Shown: positions 53,897-62,545, counted from the first letter of the stretch. The stretch: DNA of 62,946 nucleotides from Lachnoanaerobaculum saburreum DSM 3986 (GCF_000185385.1 NZ_GL622296.1:703880-766825), one strand, 5' to 3'. Translations and numbers: made by a program. The notes: a model not told the origin generated them from the letters alone.

Positions 53897-54109
53897 ATGG
53901 CAGGAGATTTCAGATATGATATAGTAGAGAAGATTGGAGTTTTGTCAGAGAATGCAAAGGGGTGGAGAAAGGAACTAAACCTTATTTCATGGAACGGGGC
54001 GGCACCAAAGTATGATATCAGAGAATGGGCACCTGAACATGAGAAGATGGGAAAGGGAGTGACACTTACAAAAGAAGAACTTGAGGCTTTGAAGAAACTA
54101 ATAATATAG
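53897..54109 (+). CDS. YdbC/PC4-family single-stranded DNA-binding protein
   Basis: A 70-aa protein closely matching Lactococcus YdbC, a bacterial PC4-like protein: VLSENAKGWRKELNLISWN, KYDIREWAPEHEKMGKG and TLTKEELEALKKL are all there. YdbC binds ssDNA as a dimer; its cellular role is not settled. It has an AAAGGAG site and lies 60 bp after the nuclease candidate. It is common as a lone gene, so the link to the defence-like pair may be accidental. Confidence 0.9.
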   Translation: MAGDFRYDIVEKIGVLSENAKGWRKELNLISWNGAAPKYDIREWAPEHEKMGKGVTLTKEELEALKKLII

Positions 54110-54133
54110 ATACAAGATAATGACATAATTCAT

Positions 54134-54172
54134 AAAAAAAGCATCCGCCAATAAGAGCAGGATGCTTTTTGC
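54134..54172. terminator. Bidirectional terminator between ydbC-like gene and traX
   Basis: AAAAAAGCATCC and GGATGCTTTTT form a strong stem with T-runs on both strands, suiting the convergent genes on either side. Confidence 0.85.
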
Positions 54173-54173
54173 T

Positions 54174-54983
54174 TTACTTAAAAACAAGTGTTGAAATAAC
54201 ATATAAAATTCCGATATGCAAAGGATAGAAAATATAGAAGAAATTCTTTATACCCTTTCCTTTTTCACCATTATAAAGTGCTATCGGAACAGCTGCAAAT
54301 ATCATAATACTTTGAATCCTGTCACCGGTGATAAAGATATATGCAGACATTGCAACCAGAACAGCTATCTGTAGTACTCTGTCCTTTCTAAAGATATAGA
54401 ATAATAATCCCAAAAGTACAGAAAAATAACTGCCTTCAACAATCAATATACTTGGAAGATACAGAGAAAATATTGCTATATAACGCACAATATCGGGTGA
54501 AATATTTTCATTTGTAACAAGAAATCCACCTATCAGCACAGGCATGGACAGCAGAACAGGTATAAAACATAGAAGTATTGCGCCAATTATCTTAAGTATA
54601 GACTTTTGATGAATACCGTCTACAAATATATCCCAAAATAACATATATAATCCGCTTACAAAGAATGTGCTGAAAGCATTGTTCATAAGTGCAACATTAT
54701 CATTTGGGAGAATACCCTGTAACACAAAAGTAAAAGTGGTCATAAACCAGCTTGCAATCAAAAGTCTCAGTAAATATCTCTTTTTGCTATGTGTATAATG
54801 AAAGCTTTCTGAAGCCGCAAATAAGAACATAGGAAATACAAGTCTGCCTATCATAGTAAGCCATATAGGTGCTCCGACATGTGAAAACATCTCATGAATG
54901 TGATCAATGAACATCAGTGTGGCGGCGATAAGCTTTAGAGTTGTAGCATTTAAAAACTGCCAATTTGATTTTTTAGTATCCAA
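54174..54983 (-). CDS. TraX-family membrane acetyltransferase
   Basis: A 269-aa membrane protein with about eight helices. The TraX signature is near the N-terminus: TTLKLIAATLMFIDHIHEMF and IGRLVFPMFLFAASESFHYTHSKKRYLLRL. TraX N-acetylates pilin in F plasmids; chromosomal relatives in Firmicutes have unknown substrates. The start is TTG on the minus strand, with GGAGG 7 bp upstream. It is transcribed alone toward the bidirectional terminator. No conjugation genes are nearby, so it is not evidence for a plasmid. Confidence 0.85.
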   Translation of the reverse strand: MDTKKSNWQFLNATTLKLIAATLMFIDHIHEMFSHVGAPIWLTMIGRLVFPMFLFAASESFHYTHSKKRYLLRLLIASWFMTTFTFVLQGILPNDNVALMNNAFSTFFVSGLYMLFWDIFVDGIHQKSILKIIGAILLCFIPVLLSMPVLIGGFLVTNENISPDIVRYIAIFSLYLPSILIVEGSYFSVLLGLLFYIFRKDRVLQIAVLVAMSAYIFITGDRIQSIMIFAAVPIALYNGEKGKGIKNFFYIFYPLHIGILYVISTLVFK

Positions 54984-55067
54984 TAAATAACCTCCTTAAA
55001 TATCGCCCCATTGTAATAAAAATCAAATGCTATGTCAATACACTTATAAAAGGCTTTTTTTGACACA

Positions 55068-55096
55068 TTGACACAGAAAATCAGACGGATTATAAT
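55068..55096 (+). promoter_or_regulatory. Strong orphan promoter
   Basis: TTGACA at 55068-55073 and TATAAT at 55091-55096 are exactly 17 bp apart. What follows is a degraded region leading to a P-type ATPase fragment, so the promoter may have outlived its gene. Confidence 0.7.
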
Positions 55097-55196
55097 ATGT
55101 TGATATTTGGAGTGGTAGAACGCTTTGCAAATATGGGATAAAAGAAGTTAAATACTATAAAAAATATATGGAATTGTAAAATCATATTAAGCATAA

Positions 55197-55841
55197 AAGA
55201 GCCGATATTTAATCAAGATAAAAAAGGAAAAGTTTGATAATCAGGGCTGTACAGTGATCTATATCGGAACGGATAAAAGACTTGCAGGTTATGTGGTACT
55301 TTCAGATACATTAAGAAGTGAAAGCAGACATATGATTGAGGGTTTAAATGATATTGGGGTAAAACCTGCGTTGTTTACAGGTGATAATAAAAATGCAGCC
55401 ACATCTATAGCAAATGCATTAAGTATCAATGAATATTGTGCAGAGTGCATGCCGAAGGACAAGTTAAACTTTATTGATAAGAGGGAAAAACAAAAGAAAT
55501 CGGTTTGTATGATTGGAGACGGAGTAAATGATGCACCGGCACTTAAAAGAGCAACTGTCGGAATAGCAATGGGCAAAATAGGAAGTGATATAGCCATAGA
55601 GGCGGCAGATATAGCACTTGTAGATGATGAGGTGGAGAAACTTCCACACCTGTTGTCACTGTCCGGAAAAATGATGGATACAATCAAACTGAATATGTCA
55701 TTTTCAATGGTGCTGAACTTAATTGCAACAGTTTTTGCAATTACAGGTATTCTAAATCCTATAGTCGGCGCATTGGTACATAATGCAGGTTCGGTACCGG
55801 TTATAATAAATTCTTCTTTACTGCTTAAGTGGAGAGGCTGA
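55197..55841 (+). pseudogene. C-terminal fragment of a heavy-metal P1B-type ATPase
   Basis: The open frame begins after a stop at 55194 and encodes only the last third of a Cd/Zn/Cu-type ATPase: the end of the N domain (FDNQGCTVIYIGTDKRLAGY), the P-domain motifs GDNKNA and GDGVNDAPALK, and two C-terminal helices ending LLLKWRG. The phosphorylated DKTGT loop, the first membrane helices and any metal-binding domain are missing, so it cannot pump. GTG 55254 is an in-frame codon but has no ribosome site. It looks like a truncated remnant. Confidence 0.8.
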
Positions 55842-55850
55842 TATAGATAT

Positions 55851-55884
55851 AAAAAAGGCGGTTCATTTTTGGACTGCCTTTTTT
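55851..55884 (+). terminator. Terminator after the P-type ATPase fragment
   Basis: AAAAAAGGCGGT pairs with ACTGCCTTTTTT (one wobble) around a short loop, with a T-run. It separates the remnant from the acetyltransferase operon. Confidence 0.8.
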
Positions 55885-55979
55885 ATATGATTTAGTATAT
55901 AATGATACGAGGTCAAGAATCAGAAAATTTCATGAGACCGATAATCAAAAATAATTATAGATAAGTATAGAGGAGAAAA

Positions 55980-56594
55980 ATGAACGAAAAAGAAAAGATG
56001 CTTGCAGGAAAGATATATGATCCGACTGATGAGGAGTTGACAAGATTAAGAACCAAGGCACATAGACTTTCACAGCGGTATAACACATTATTTGAAGATG
56101 ATGAATTGAGGGATATTGTTATAGATGAGCTTATACCGAATAAGGGAAAAGGAGTTTATCTTCAAGGACCTGTCTACTTTGACTATGGTGTATTTACAAG
56201 TTTTGGAGAAAATTGCTATGCAAACTTTAACTTTACAGTGCTTGATGTATGCCCTGTGAATATAGGCAATAATGTGTTTTTCGGACCGAATTGCAGTCTG
56301 ATGACACCCATGCATCCGTTCAGGTGGCAGGAGAGAAATATCAAGTTTAAAGAGGACGGAACAGCATATGGTGATGAGTATGCAAAGCCGATAAATATAG
56401 GTGATAACTGCTGGATTGCCGCAAATGTAGTGATAACAGGCGGAGTGACTATAGGAGAAGGATGTGTGATAGGTGCAGGAAGTGTAGTCACAAGGGATAT
56501 ACCTGCCAACAGTCTGGCATCAGGTAATCCATGTAAAGTTATCAGAGAAATAACTGAGAAAGACTCAATAAAATATAAGAGCGAATTGTTTTGA
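55980..56594 (+). CDS. Maltose/galactoside O-acetyltransferase family protein
   Basis: A 204-aa left-handed beta-helix acetyltransferase of the LacA/Maa type. The N-terminal Mac domain (MNEKEKMLAGKIYDPTDEEL) and hexapeptide repeats (NIGNNVFFGPNCSLMTPMHP, GVTIGEGCVIGAGSVVTRDI) are typical, with the catalytic His in PMHPF. It acetylates sugars with acetyl-CoA; the substrate is unknown. It is the first gene of a run of five on the same strand and has a GAGGAG site. Confidence 0.92.
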   Translation: MNEKEKMLAGKIYDPTDEELTRLRTKAHRLSQRYNTLFEDDELRDIVIDELIPNKGKGVYLQGPVYFDYGVFTSFGENCYANFNFTVLDVCPVNIGNNVFFGPNCSLMTPMHPFRWQERNIKFKEDGTAYGDEYAKPINIGDNCWIAANVVITGGVTIGEGCVIGAGSVVTRDIPANSLASGNPCKVIREITEKDSIKYKSELF

Positions 56595-56608
56595 TGATAG
56601 GAAAGAAG

Positions 56609-57466
56609 ATGAATAAAGAAATATTAAAAGAGTGGTCAACAGATATCTTAGTGGATATCATTGCAGGTATCTTTATGGGGATAGGTACTTACTGTTTTGC
56701 AGCTGCATTTAAATTTCCTATGGTGGGCTTTACAGGGCTTGCACTTATACTATATCAGCTGTTTGGACTGCCTGTAGGTATAGGAACAATAATTCTTAAT
56801 ATACCTTTTGCCGTTATTTCATATAGGGAGATAGGCAAAAAATTTCTGTTAAAGTCAGTTAAGTCAATATTGATTACTTCAATAATGGTTGATGTAGTTG
56901 CAAAAGTCTTTCCGGTTTATAATGGAGATTATATGTTGGCGGCTATATGTACAGGAATAATTTCCGCAGTCGGATATGCACTTATTTTTATGAGAGATTC
57001 TTCCACAGGAGGTTCAGACTTTATAATGGTACTGATACATCATTCTTTACCGCATTTTTCACTGGGAAAGATAGCACTTGTAATAGACTCTGCTATAATT
57101 GTATTGGGCGTTGTACTGGTATCGGGTAATATAAACAGCTTGATATATGGACTGATTATAGCATATCTTGTAGCTGTAGTGCTTGATAAGGCAATGGACG
57201 GACTTTCTGCCGGAAAACTTATTATGATTATATGTGATAAGCCTAAGGATATGTCAAGGGAAATAGCAACACTTATTGATCGCGGCTCCACATATCTTAA
57301 GGCGGTGGGAAGCTACACAGATGAGGAGAAAGATGTAGTGATGTGTGCCTGTAGAGTGAAAGAAGTACATGCAGTTCGTCAGGCGGCAAAGAAATTAGAC
57401 CCAAGTTCATTTGTGATAATACTTGACTCAAATGAGGTTGCAGGAGAAGGATTTAGACATTTATAA
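56609..57466 (+). CDS. YitT-family membrane protein
   Basis: A 285-aa protein: five or six membrane helices (residues 10-190) and a C-terminal cytoplasmic DUF2179 domain (MIICDKPKDMSREIATLIDRG to SSFVIILDSNEVAGEGF). Its molecular role is unknown. Family members form part of many Firmicute genomes in several copies. ATG 56609 (MNKEILKEW) has AGGA 6 bp upstream; the alternative ATG 56594 overlaps the preceding stop but lacks a site. Confidence 0.88.
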   Translation: MNKEILKEWSTDILVDIIAGIFMGIGTYCFAAAFKFPMVGFTGLALILYQLFGLPVGIGTIILNIPFAVISYREIGKKFLLKSVKSILITSIMVDVVAKVFPVYNGDYMLAAICTGIISAVGYALIFMRDSSTGGSDFIMVLIHHSLPHFSLGKIALVIDSAIIVLGVVLVSGNINSLIYGLIIAYLVAVVLDKAMDGLSAGKLIMIICDKPKDMSREIATLIDRGSTYLKAVGSYTDEEKDVVMCACRVKEVHAVRQAAKKLDPSSFVIILDSNEVAGEGFRHL

Positions 57467-57475
57467 GGATAAGAT

Positions 57476-58321
57476 ATGAATATATTTGAAGAAAAAAAGA
57501 TAAAAGTAAGAGATGCCGTCCTTGCACTTGACCTGGACGGAACATTGACCGATTCAAAAAAGCGGATCAGTGAAAGAACCAAAGAATCTATAGATAAATT
57601 TATAACCGCAGGCGGAACTGTGGCACTTGCATCAGGCAGACCGACCTTTGGAGTAATGCCGGTAGCAAAGATACTTGAACTTGACAAAAAGGGAGGTTAT
57701 ATACTTTCATACAATGGCGGTTGTTTCCTAGATTGCAAAAACAATAAACAGCTGTTTATGAAGGAATTGACACATGAATATTTGCCGATACTTGAAAAAC
57801 AGGCAAAGGAGTTCGGTATAAACCTTATGACTTACAATGGTGATAAGGCTTATGCACTTGATATAGATGAACAATATTATATGATAGAGATTAATATCAA
57901 TCATTTTATCAGAGTAAAGGCCGACCCTCTGACTCCACAGATTACCTTCCCCATTATAAAATGTCTGATGACGGCAGACGGGGATTATCTGGCAAAGGTA
58001 GAAAAGGAAATGAAAAAATACTGGGAAGGAAAGTTAAATATCGTTCGTTCGGAGCCGTATTTTCTTGAAGTCACAGAGGTGGGCATAGATAAGGCAAGCA
58101 CAATTACAAATATGGTAAAAAAGCTTGGCAAGAGTGTTGACAATCTGATTTGCTGTGGGGACGGGTTCAATGACCTGTCTATGATACAGGCGGCAGGCAT
58201 AGGCGTAGCCATGGCAAATGCACAGGAAAGGGTAAGAGCAGCCGCAGACTATATTACAAAGTCAAATGACGAAGACGGTATAGTGGATGTGGTAGAAAAT
58301 CTTTTTAAGTGGGAGAAGTAG
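57476..58321 (+). CDS. HAD-superfamily Cof-type sugar phosphatase
   Basis: A 281-aa haloacid dehalogenase-like hydrolase of the Cof (IIB) subfamily. Motif I is LALDLDGTLTDSKK, motif II is VALASGRP, and motifs III/IV are TNMVKKLGK and CCGDGFNDLSMIQAAG. Relatives dephosphorylate sugar phosphates, nucleotides or FMN/PLP; the substrate here is not predictable. It lies 9 bp after the YitT gene. Confidence 0.92.
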   Translation: MNIFEEKKIKVRDAVLALDLDGTLTDSKKRISERTKESIDKFITAGGTVALASGRPTFGVMPVAKILELDKKGGYILSYNGGCFLDCKNNKQLFMKELTHEYLPILEKQAKEFGINLMTYNGDKAYALDIDEQYYMIEININHFIRVKADPLTPQITFPIIKCLMTADGDYLAKVEKEMKKYWEGKLNIVRSEPYFLEVTEVGIDKASTITNMVKKLGKSVDNLICCGDGFNDLSMIQAAGIGVAMANAQERVRAAADYITKSNDEDGIVDVVENLFKWEK

Positions 58322-58334
58322 AAGAAAGGAATAT

Positions 58335-58607
58335 ATGAACAGAGGAAAAAGACCGAAGATAAAACTTACTATAACGGATAGAAGAGGAAAGACGGGGTGC
58401 CATAGAGGACATCATGTAGGAGAGGTGTTTGACTATGATGAGGATAGAGGAAAGATTTGTCCTATGGCAATGCACTGTGCTTTTCCCTATATAGATATTT
58501 TAAGATATGGCGGAAGCCTTCCCGGACAACCTGAGGGATGTGCGGAATTTTGCTGCTCAGATGCGGATGTGATTTTGGTCTTTAAGGCAGAGATGGAAAA
58601 CTGTTAG
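58335..58607 (+). CDS. TIGR04076-family small protein
   Basis: A 90-aa protein with conserved cysteines and histidines (TGCHRGHHVGEVFDYD, ICPMAMHCAFPY, EGCAEFCCSDAD), matching the TIGR04076 family. The layout suggests metal or redox chemistry, but no function is established. It follows the HAD gene by 13 bp and has an AAAGGA site. Confidence 0.8.
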   Translation: MNRGKRPKIKLTITDRRGKTGCHRGHHVGEVFDYDEDRGKICPMAMHCAFPYIDILRYGGSLPGQPEGCAEFCCSDADVILVFKAEMENC

Positions 58608-58675
58608 AGGATGGATATGGATAAGCTAAAAAATACATTTACAACTTATCGGAAAGACATTTTAGAAAGGTACTT

Positions 58676-59314
58676 ATGTTAGGCAAAACACATTTTTCAG
58701 TAGGCATGGCAACAGGACTTATGTTGTGCAGACCACAGAGTATTGCAATGCTTGTTGCAGGTACTGCAATAGCGGGATTTGGCGGAATTATAAGTGATAT
58801 AGATGTGGGAACATCGGATGCACATAATAAGGTGGAGCGCATTATCGGCTTAGCCGTTTTCAGTATTTTGGGAGTAGTGACAGCGGATGCAATATTTCAT
58901 GTAGGTATCTATAACAGATTGACGGCAGACAGCAATATCTTACGCCTTATTATCGGAATATCAGCGTTTTTAGGTATATGTGCATTTGGTATGAAGCAAC
59001 CGCATAGGTCCTTTATGCATTCACTTTCGGCACTGTTTAGCCTCAGCTTTTTTGTCTATATTATTTTCCCTGATATAGTACCATACTTTTTTGTAGGCTT
59101 CATATCGCATATAGTGATTGATGTATTAAACGGAAAGAGAGAAAAGATATTTTGGCCTGTAGGTAAAGGTTTTGCATTGCACCTATGTGTTGCAGACGGT
59201 CCGGTAAATAAGCTTTTGTTCCATATATCAAATATTGCAACAACCTTACTTATACTTACATCAAGACCGGTGCAGACTACGGCAATGAACATATTTAGGA
59301 TAATACATCGATAA
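58676..59314 (+). CDS. YdjM-like inner-membrane metal-dependent hydrolase
   Basis: A 212-aa protein of the DUF457/YdjM type. It starts MLGKTHFSVGMATGL and contains SDIDVGTSDAHNK, KQPHRSFMHSLSALF and FISHIVIDVLNGKREKIFWP, with about four membrane helices. Conserved His and Asp residues line the membrane face and could bind metal. E. coli YdjM is a LexA-regulated protein; no LexA-type box was seen here. It closes the five-gene run. Confidence 0.85.
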   Translation: MLGKTHFSVGMATGLMLCRPQSIAMLVAGTAIAGFGGIISDIDVGTSDAHNKVERIIGLAVFSILGVVTADAIFHVGIYNRLTADSNILRLIIGISAFLGICAFGMKQPHRSFMHSLSALFSLSFFVYIIFPDIVPYFFVGFISHIVIDVLNGKREKIFWPVGKGFALHLCVADGPVNKLLFHISNIATTLLILTSRPVQTTAMNIFRIIHR

Positions 59315-59316
59315 AT

Positions 59317-59343
59317 TAAAGACATCCGAAGGGGTGTCTTTTT
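59317..59343 (+). terminator. Terminator after the YdjM-like gene
   Basis: AAAGACATCC and GGGGTGTCTTTTT form a short stem with a 3-nt loop and a T-run, just after the stop. Confidence 0.8.
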
Positions 59344-59433
59344 ATATCAGAAGTTACAGGTATTTTTAACTTACAGCTTTTTATGTATAATGAGGCTGTA
59401 AGAATATATTATAAAAATTTTGTGGGGTAGAGT

Positions 59434-59526
59434 ATGTGGCAAGAGCAAAAAGATAATGAAATAAAAGAAAGGAAAATATTAAAGGTTGAAGTTAAACTTG
59501 ACCGATTTTCAGGTCTATATAATTGA
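59434..59526 (+). CDS. Possible 30-residue ORF
   Basis: ATG 59434 has GGGGTAG about 6 bp upstream and encodes a charged 30-residue peptide (start MWQEQKDNEIKERK). It lies in the 320-bp gap between the YdjM-like gene and the Tp47-like operon. Nothing else supports it; it may be chance or a fragment. Confidence 0.25.
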   Translation: MWQEQKDNEIKERKILKVEVKLDRFSGLYN

Positions 59527-59552
59527 TTATATGTATGCTCTGAAAAAAATAA

Positions 59553-59580
59553 TTGACATTATATTTGTTCTATGTAATAC
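59553..59580 (+). promoter_or_regulatory. Promoter of the flavin electron-transfer operon
   Basis: TTGACA at 59553-59558 and TAATAC at 59575-59580 are 16 bp apart. The palindrome at 59593-59608 would sit just after the transcription start. Confidence 0.6.
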
Positions 59581-59592
59581 TGTACTGGCATA

Positions 59593-59608
59593 GTTAGGAA
59601 TAACTAAC
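59593..59608 (+). promoter_or_regulatory. DtxR-like operator of the flavin electron-transfer operon
   Basis: GTTAGGAATAACTAAC is an inverted repeat with the same TTAG-N6-CTAA core as the tandem sites at 33684-33713. It overlaps the expected start of transcription, where a bound repressor would block it. Iron or manganese control is an inference from the motif and the ferric-reductase-like gene downstream. Confidence 0.5.
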
Positions 59609-59635
59609 ATATTTATACTTATTTATGGAGGACTT

Positions 59636-61138
59636 ATGAGAAAGAGATATTTAACCATATTGGCACCGGCAGCATTGGCACTTATGATAACAGGATGCGG
59701 AAAGGCTGCAGATACAGCTTCATCAGCAGAGAGCAGTTCATCACAGACTGAGAGCAAGTCTGAGACAAGTGCAGAAAGTAAGGCCGACATCGGCAATAAG
59801 GACTATGTATATGCAAAGATAAATATTCCATATGCAGACTATTACTATGGTGAGATCAATGACATAGCACCTGAGGCTGATCCGGCAAGCCTTACACCGA
59901 AGCTTGATGCACCTGATGCGGCGGCAGGTATAAGAAATGAAGGCAATTATGATGCGGTAAGTTCAGCTACCAATAAAAAAGCGGCAAAATATACAAGTGC
60001 GGTATCGGAAGTGGAAGGTGACGGTTCAAAAATCACCGGAGTAACAGAGGTAAATGTAGCTATTTCAAAATCACTCTATGAGGCGGCTAAAAAAGCGATA
60101 GAAGAGAAAAAAGAGTCTACAAATCCTCTACTTACATTTGTGGGTGAGATGACAGAGACAACAGATAAGACACCGGCAGAGTACAAGGTGCTTAATTCGG
60201 ACGGAACATTCTCAAAGACAGTCGGAAATACTGTAAAGAATGATGCAAAGGCAGAAATCACCACTACATCAAAGTATGGAAACTATGAGATAGATATAAA
60301 GGACTTGGAGCTTGAAGTCGGCAATGTACAGGGTGTTGTAATGGAAACTAAGGAAGGTAAGAAGTATGGACTTGAGCATCTTCAGAATATTTGGCTTACA
60401 CCATCAGAGCTTGCGTTTGCAGTTGCACCGTTTACAGAGAACCATGGAAATGTTCAGTCATATGTTCGCTATCAGGATATTCCGGGACAGACAATCTCAA
60501 AGATTACATATCTTCTAAAGGATGCAGATGATATAGAGATAGATACCGATCTTTTGTGTAAGCTTCTGGCACCTGAAAACTATAGTGCAAAGGGTGACGA
60601 AAGTGCAAACTACAGCAAGGACGGCACACAGATTCATTATACAATCACATCGGATGACAGTAAGTACAGTTTGGGTAGAATTGTATCAAGAAACAAAGAT
60701 GTTGATATAGCAAATGTAAAGGACGAGAACGGAACACTTAATCTTCCGAAAGAACTTGTACCCGGAAAGTATCAGTTTATATTTACAAATGATAAGTATG
60801 CCGATTTGAGCTTTACAGCCACAATTAACTCAGGTTTAACAGCTGACAAGTTCCACTTTGAGAACAATACACTTAAGCTTGACGAAAATGAAGCAGGACT
60901 TACATTGAAAGAGTACCTTAATGCTACTACATCTGCAAAGGTAAATGATGCAGAGTATAAGGGCGGTAAGGGTAGAAAGTTCGGAAAAGTGGCATTTAAT
61001 GAAGACGGCAGTATAAATTTGGATGCAAAATACAGCAATGACGGTAAGGATGAGCCTGTGTTCAAGGATGCGGGAACATATAAGATTCAGCTCAGTGCCG
61101 ACGGCTATCCTGATTTGACATTTGAGGTAACAAAGTAA
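59636..61138 (+). CDS. Tp47-like extracytoplasmic lipoprotein
   Basis: A 500-aa lipoprotein: lipobox MITGC with Cys21, a Ser/Glu-rich linker, then beta-rich domains. The middle part (for example NIWLTPSELAFAVAPFTENHG, NVQSYVRYQDIPGQTISKI) resembles the treponemal Tp47 domain family, and the end (about 395-500) looks like one or two Ig-like domains. Residues 105-116 read YDAVSSATNKKA, close to an FMN-attachment motif but not a clean match. It is the first gene of a three-gene operon with a ferric-reductase-like and an FMN-binding protein. The function is unknown. Confidence 0.7.
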   Translation: MRKRYLTILAPAALALMITGCGKAADTASSAESSSSQTESKSETSAESKADIGNKDYVYAKINIPYADYYYGEINDIAPEADPASLTPKLDAPDAAAGIRNEGNYDAVSSATNKKAAKYTSAVSEVEGDGSKITGVTEVNVAISKSLYEAAKKAIEEKKESTNPLLTFVGEMTETTDKTPAEYKVLNSDGTFSKTVGNTVKNDAKAEITTTSKYGNYEIDIKDLELEVGNVQGVVMETKEGKKYGLEHLQNIWLTPSELAFAVAPFTENHGNVQSYVRYQDIPGQTISKITYLLKDADDIEIDTDLLCKLLAPENYSAKGDESANYSKDGTQIHYTITSDDSKYSLGRIVSRNKDVDIANVKDENGTLNLPKELVPGKYQFIFTNDKYADLSFTATINSGLTADKFHFENNTLKLDENEAGLTLKEYLNATTSAKVNDAEYKGGKGRKFGKVAFNEDGSINLDAKYSNDGKDEPVFKDAGTYKIQLSADGYPDLTFEVTK

Positions 61139-61827
61139 TGAGACTTATCGCATGTTTAATATTAGCAGTAGCGTTCTTCTATTTTTTAGAAAAACCTATA
61201 AAAAAACATGCAACATTATTTTATATAGCAACTGTTATAATAAGTGTCCTGTCTGTATTGGCACCTAAGAAGGGATTACCGTTTGTAGTTGATTATATTG
61301 TAAAAAATATATTAGCAAGAGGCACCTTGGCAGGTGCCCTCTTTATCCTGGTTATGGTGGCTTCGGTATGCCCGGCGGCGAAGCTTAGAGGTATGCTGCT
61401 CCGTAACAGAGGTGAAATGGCTATTATAGCGGCCCTTCTTACACTTATCCACAATATATCATATGGCAAATACTATTTTGTTGCACTGTTTACAAAGATT
61501 TCAGAGTTGGATGCTCCAAGAATATTTGCGGCAGTACTCTCACTGGTGATGATTGTACTTTTACTTCCACTTACCATAACTTCATTTATGGTTATCAGAA
61601 AAAAGATGAATCCGAAAAAGTGGAAATCATTACAAAGGCTTTCATACATATTTTATGGGCTGTTATTTATACATATATCAATGATATTCAGTATATCCAT
61701 AGTAAAGGGTCATCTAAATACTTTATTTGACCTTGCTGTATATGCGATTATATATATTATTTACCTTATATTTAGAGCAAAAAATATAAAAAACAAAGAA
61801 TACTATGTATATTCCTTATGGTTGTGA
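61138..61827 (+). CDS. Ferric-reductase-like transmembrane protein
   Basis: A 229-aa membrane protein with about six helices. Histidines in LIHNISYGKYYFV (about 103) and LLFIHISMIFSI (about 180) are placed like the haem ligands of ferric-reductase/YedZ-type domains. It would move electrons across the membrane. The start overlaps the Tp47-like stop (TAATG), and its end overlaps the FMN-binding gene by 10 bp, so the three genes are tightly coupled. Confidence 0.75.
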   Translation: MRLIACLILAVAFFYFLEKPIKKHATLFYIATVIISVLSVLAPKKGLPFVVDYIVKNILARGTLAGALFILVMVASVCPAAKLRGMLLRNRGEMAIIAALLTLIHNISYGKYYFVALFTKISELDAPRIFAAVLSLVMIVLLLPLTITSFMVIRKKMNPKKWKSLQRLSYIFYGLLFIHISMIFSISIVKGHLNTLFDLAVYAIIYIIYLIFRAKNIKNKEYYVYSLWL

Positions 61828-62183
61828 TTTGTGCATTATATATACCGCTTGCCATAACGGGAGTAAAAGCTTCCAAAACTCAGGAAGAGAATGTAAGTAC
61901 TAATATAAGTTTAGATACTGCTTGCAAAGACGGAACATGTGAAGGCAGTGCCACAGGATATAGCGGTAAGACCACGGTTTCAGTGACTGTCTCAGGCGGT
62001 AAAATATCTGAAATAAATATAGTAAATACCGGAGATGATGAAGAGTATATGATAGATGCTAAGGACGTTATCCCACAAATTATAGAAAAACAATCTTTAG
62101 AGGTGGATGCTGTAAGCGGAGCAACACACAGCTCTAAGGGAATAATAAATGCGGTAAGAAATGCACTTGAAAATGCAAAATAA
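61818..62183 (+). CDS. Secreted FMN-binding domain protein
   Basis: A 121-aa protein: an N-terminal membrane segment (VVICALYIPLAITGV), then an FMN-binding domain with GGKISEINIVNTGDDEEY and the flavinylation motif DAVSGATHSSKG, where ApbE would attach FMN to the Thr. It is the probable extracytoplasmic electron carrier of the operon. No apbE gene is in the window. A terminator follows at once. Confidence 0.88.
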   Translation: MVVICALYIPLAITGVKASKTQEENVSTNISLDTACKDGTCEGSATGYSGKTTVSVTVSGGKISEINIVNTGDDEEYMIDAKDVIPQIIEKQSLEVDAVSGATHSSKGIINAVRNALENAK

Positions 62184-62184
62184 G

Positions 62185-62217
62185 AGAAAAGCCTGAGGAA
62201 ACTTGGGCTTTTTTTAT
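62185..62217 (+). terminator. Terminator of the flavin operon
   Basis: AAAGCCTGAG and CTTGGGCTTT form a stem (loop gaaa, with G-U pairs) followed by a long T-run directly after the FMN-binding gene. Confidence 0.85.
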
Positions 62218-62227
62218 TGCAATGCAC

Positions 62228-62255
62228 TTGTATTATATATATCTTTTGCTATACT
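62228..62255 (+). promoter_or_regulatory. Candidate promoter of the toxin-antitoxin operon
   Basis: TTGTAT at 62228-62233 and TATACT at 62250-62255 are 16 bp apart. Its A+T-rich spacer may hold the autoregulatory site, but no clear palindrome was seen. Confidence 0.5.
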
Positions 62256-62278
62256 TATGTTAGATAGGAGGTGTGGAG

Positions 62279-62545
62279 ATGGCAAAGGGAAATCTTACAT
62301 TAAGGATGGACAGTGAACTGAAATCACAAGCATCGGAACTTTTTAAGGCGTTGGGATTGGATTTGAGTACCGCAACGGGGATTTTTTACAGACAGGCTCT
62401 TAGATGTCATGGTCTACCGTTTGAGGTGAAAATAGATGAGCCGAATGAAACCACATATAAAGCTATGGAGTCTGCTAAAAACAATGAAGACATATACGGA
62501 CCTTTCGACAGTGTAAAAGATTTGATGAGAGCGTTAGATGCTTAA
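62279..62545 (+). CDS. RelB/DinJ-family antitoxin
   Basis: An 88-aa protein with an N-terminal ribbon-helix-helix domain (LTLRMDSELKSQASELFKALGLDLSTATGIF in pattern) and the family's LPFEVKIDEPNETTYKAM segment. It would bind both the toxin and the operon promoter. ATG 62279 has AGGAGGTG 5 bp upstream. It overlaps the toxin gene by 8 bp. Confidence 0.9.
   Translation: MAKGNLTLRMDSELKSQASELFKALGLDLSTATGIFYRQALRCHGLPFEVKIDEPNETTYKAMESAKNNEDIYGPFDSVKDLMRALDA

Noticed and set aside
54174-54983. traX as a sign of a conjugative element
   Set aside because: No relaxase, coupling protein, integrase or attachment repeats are in the window, and TraX-like genes are common on Firmicute chromosomes.
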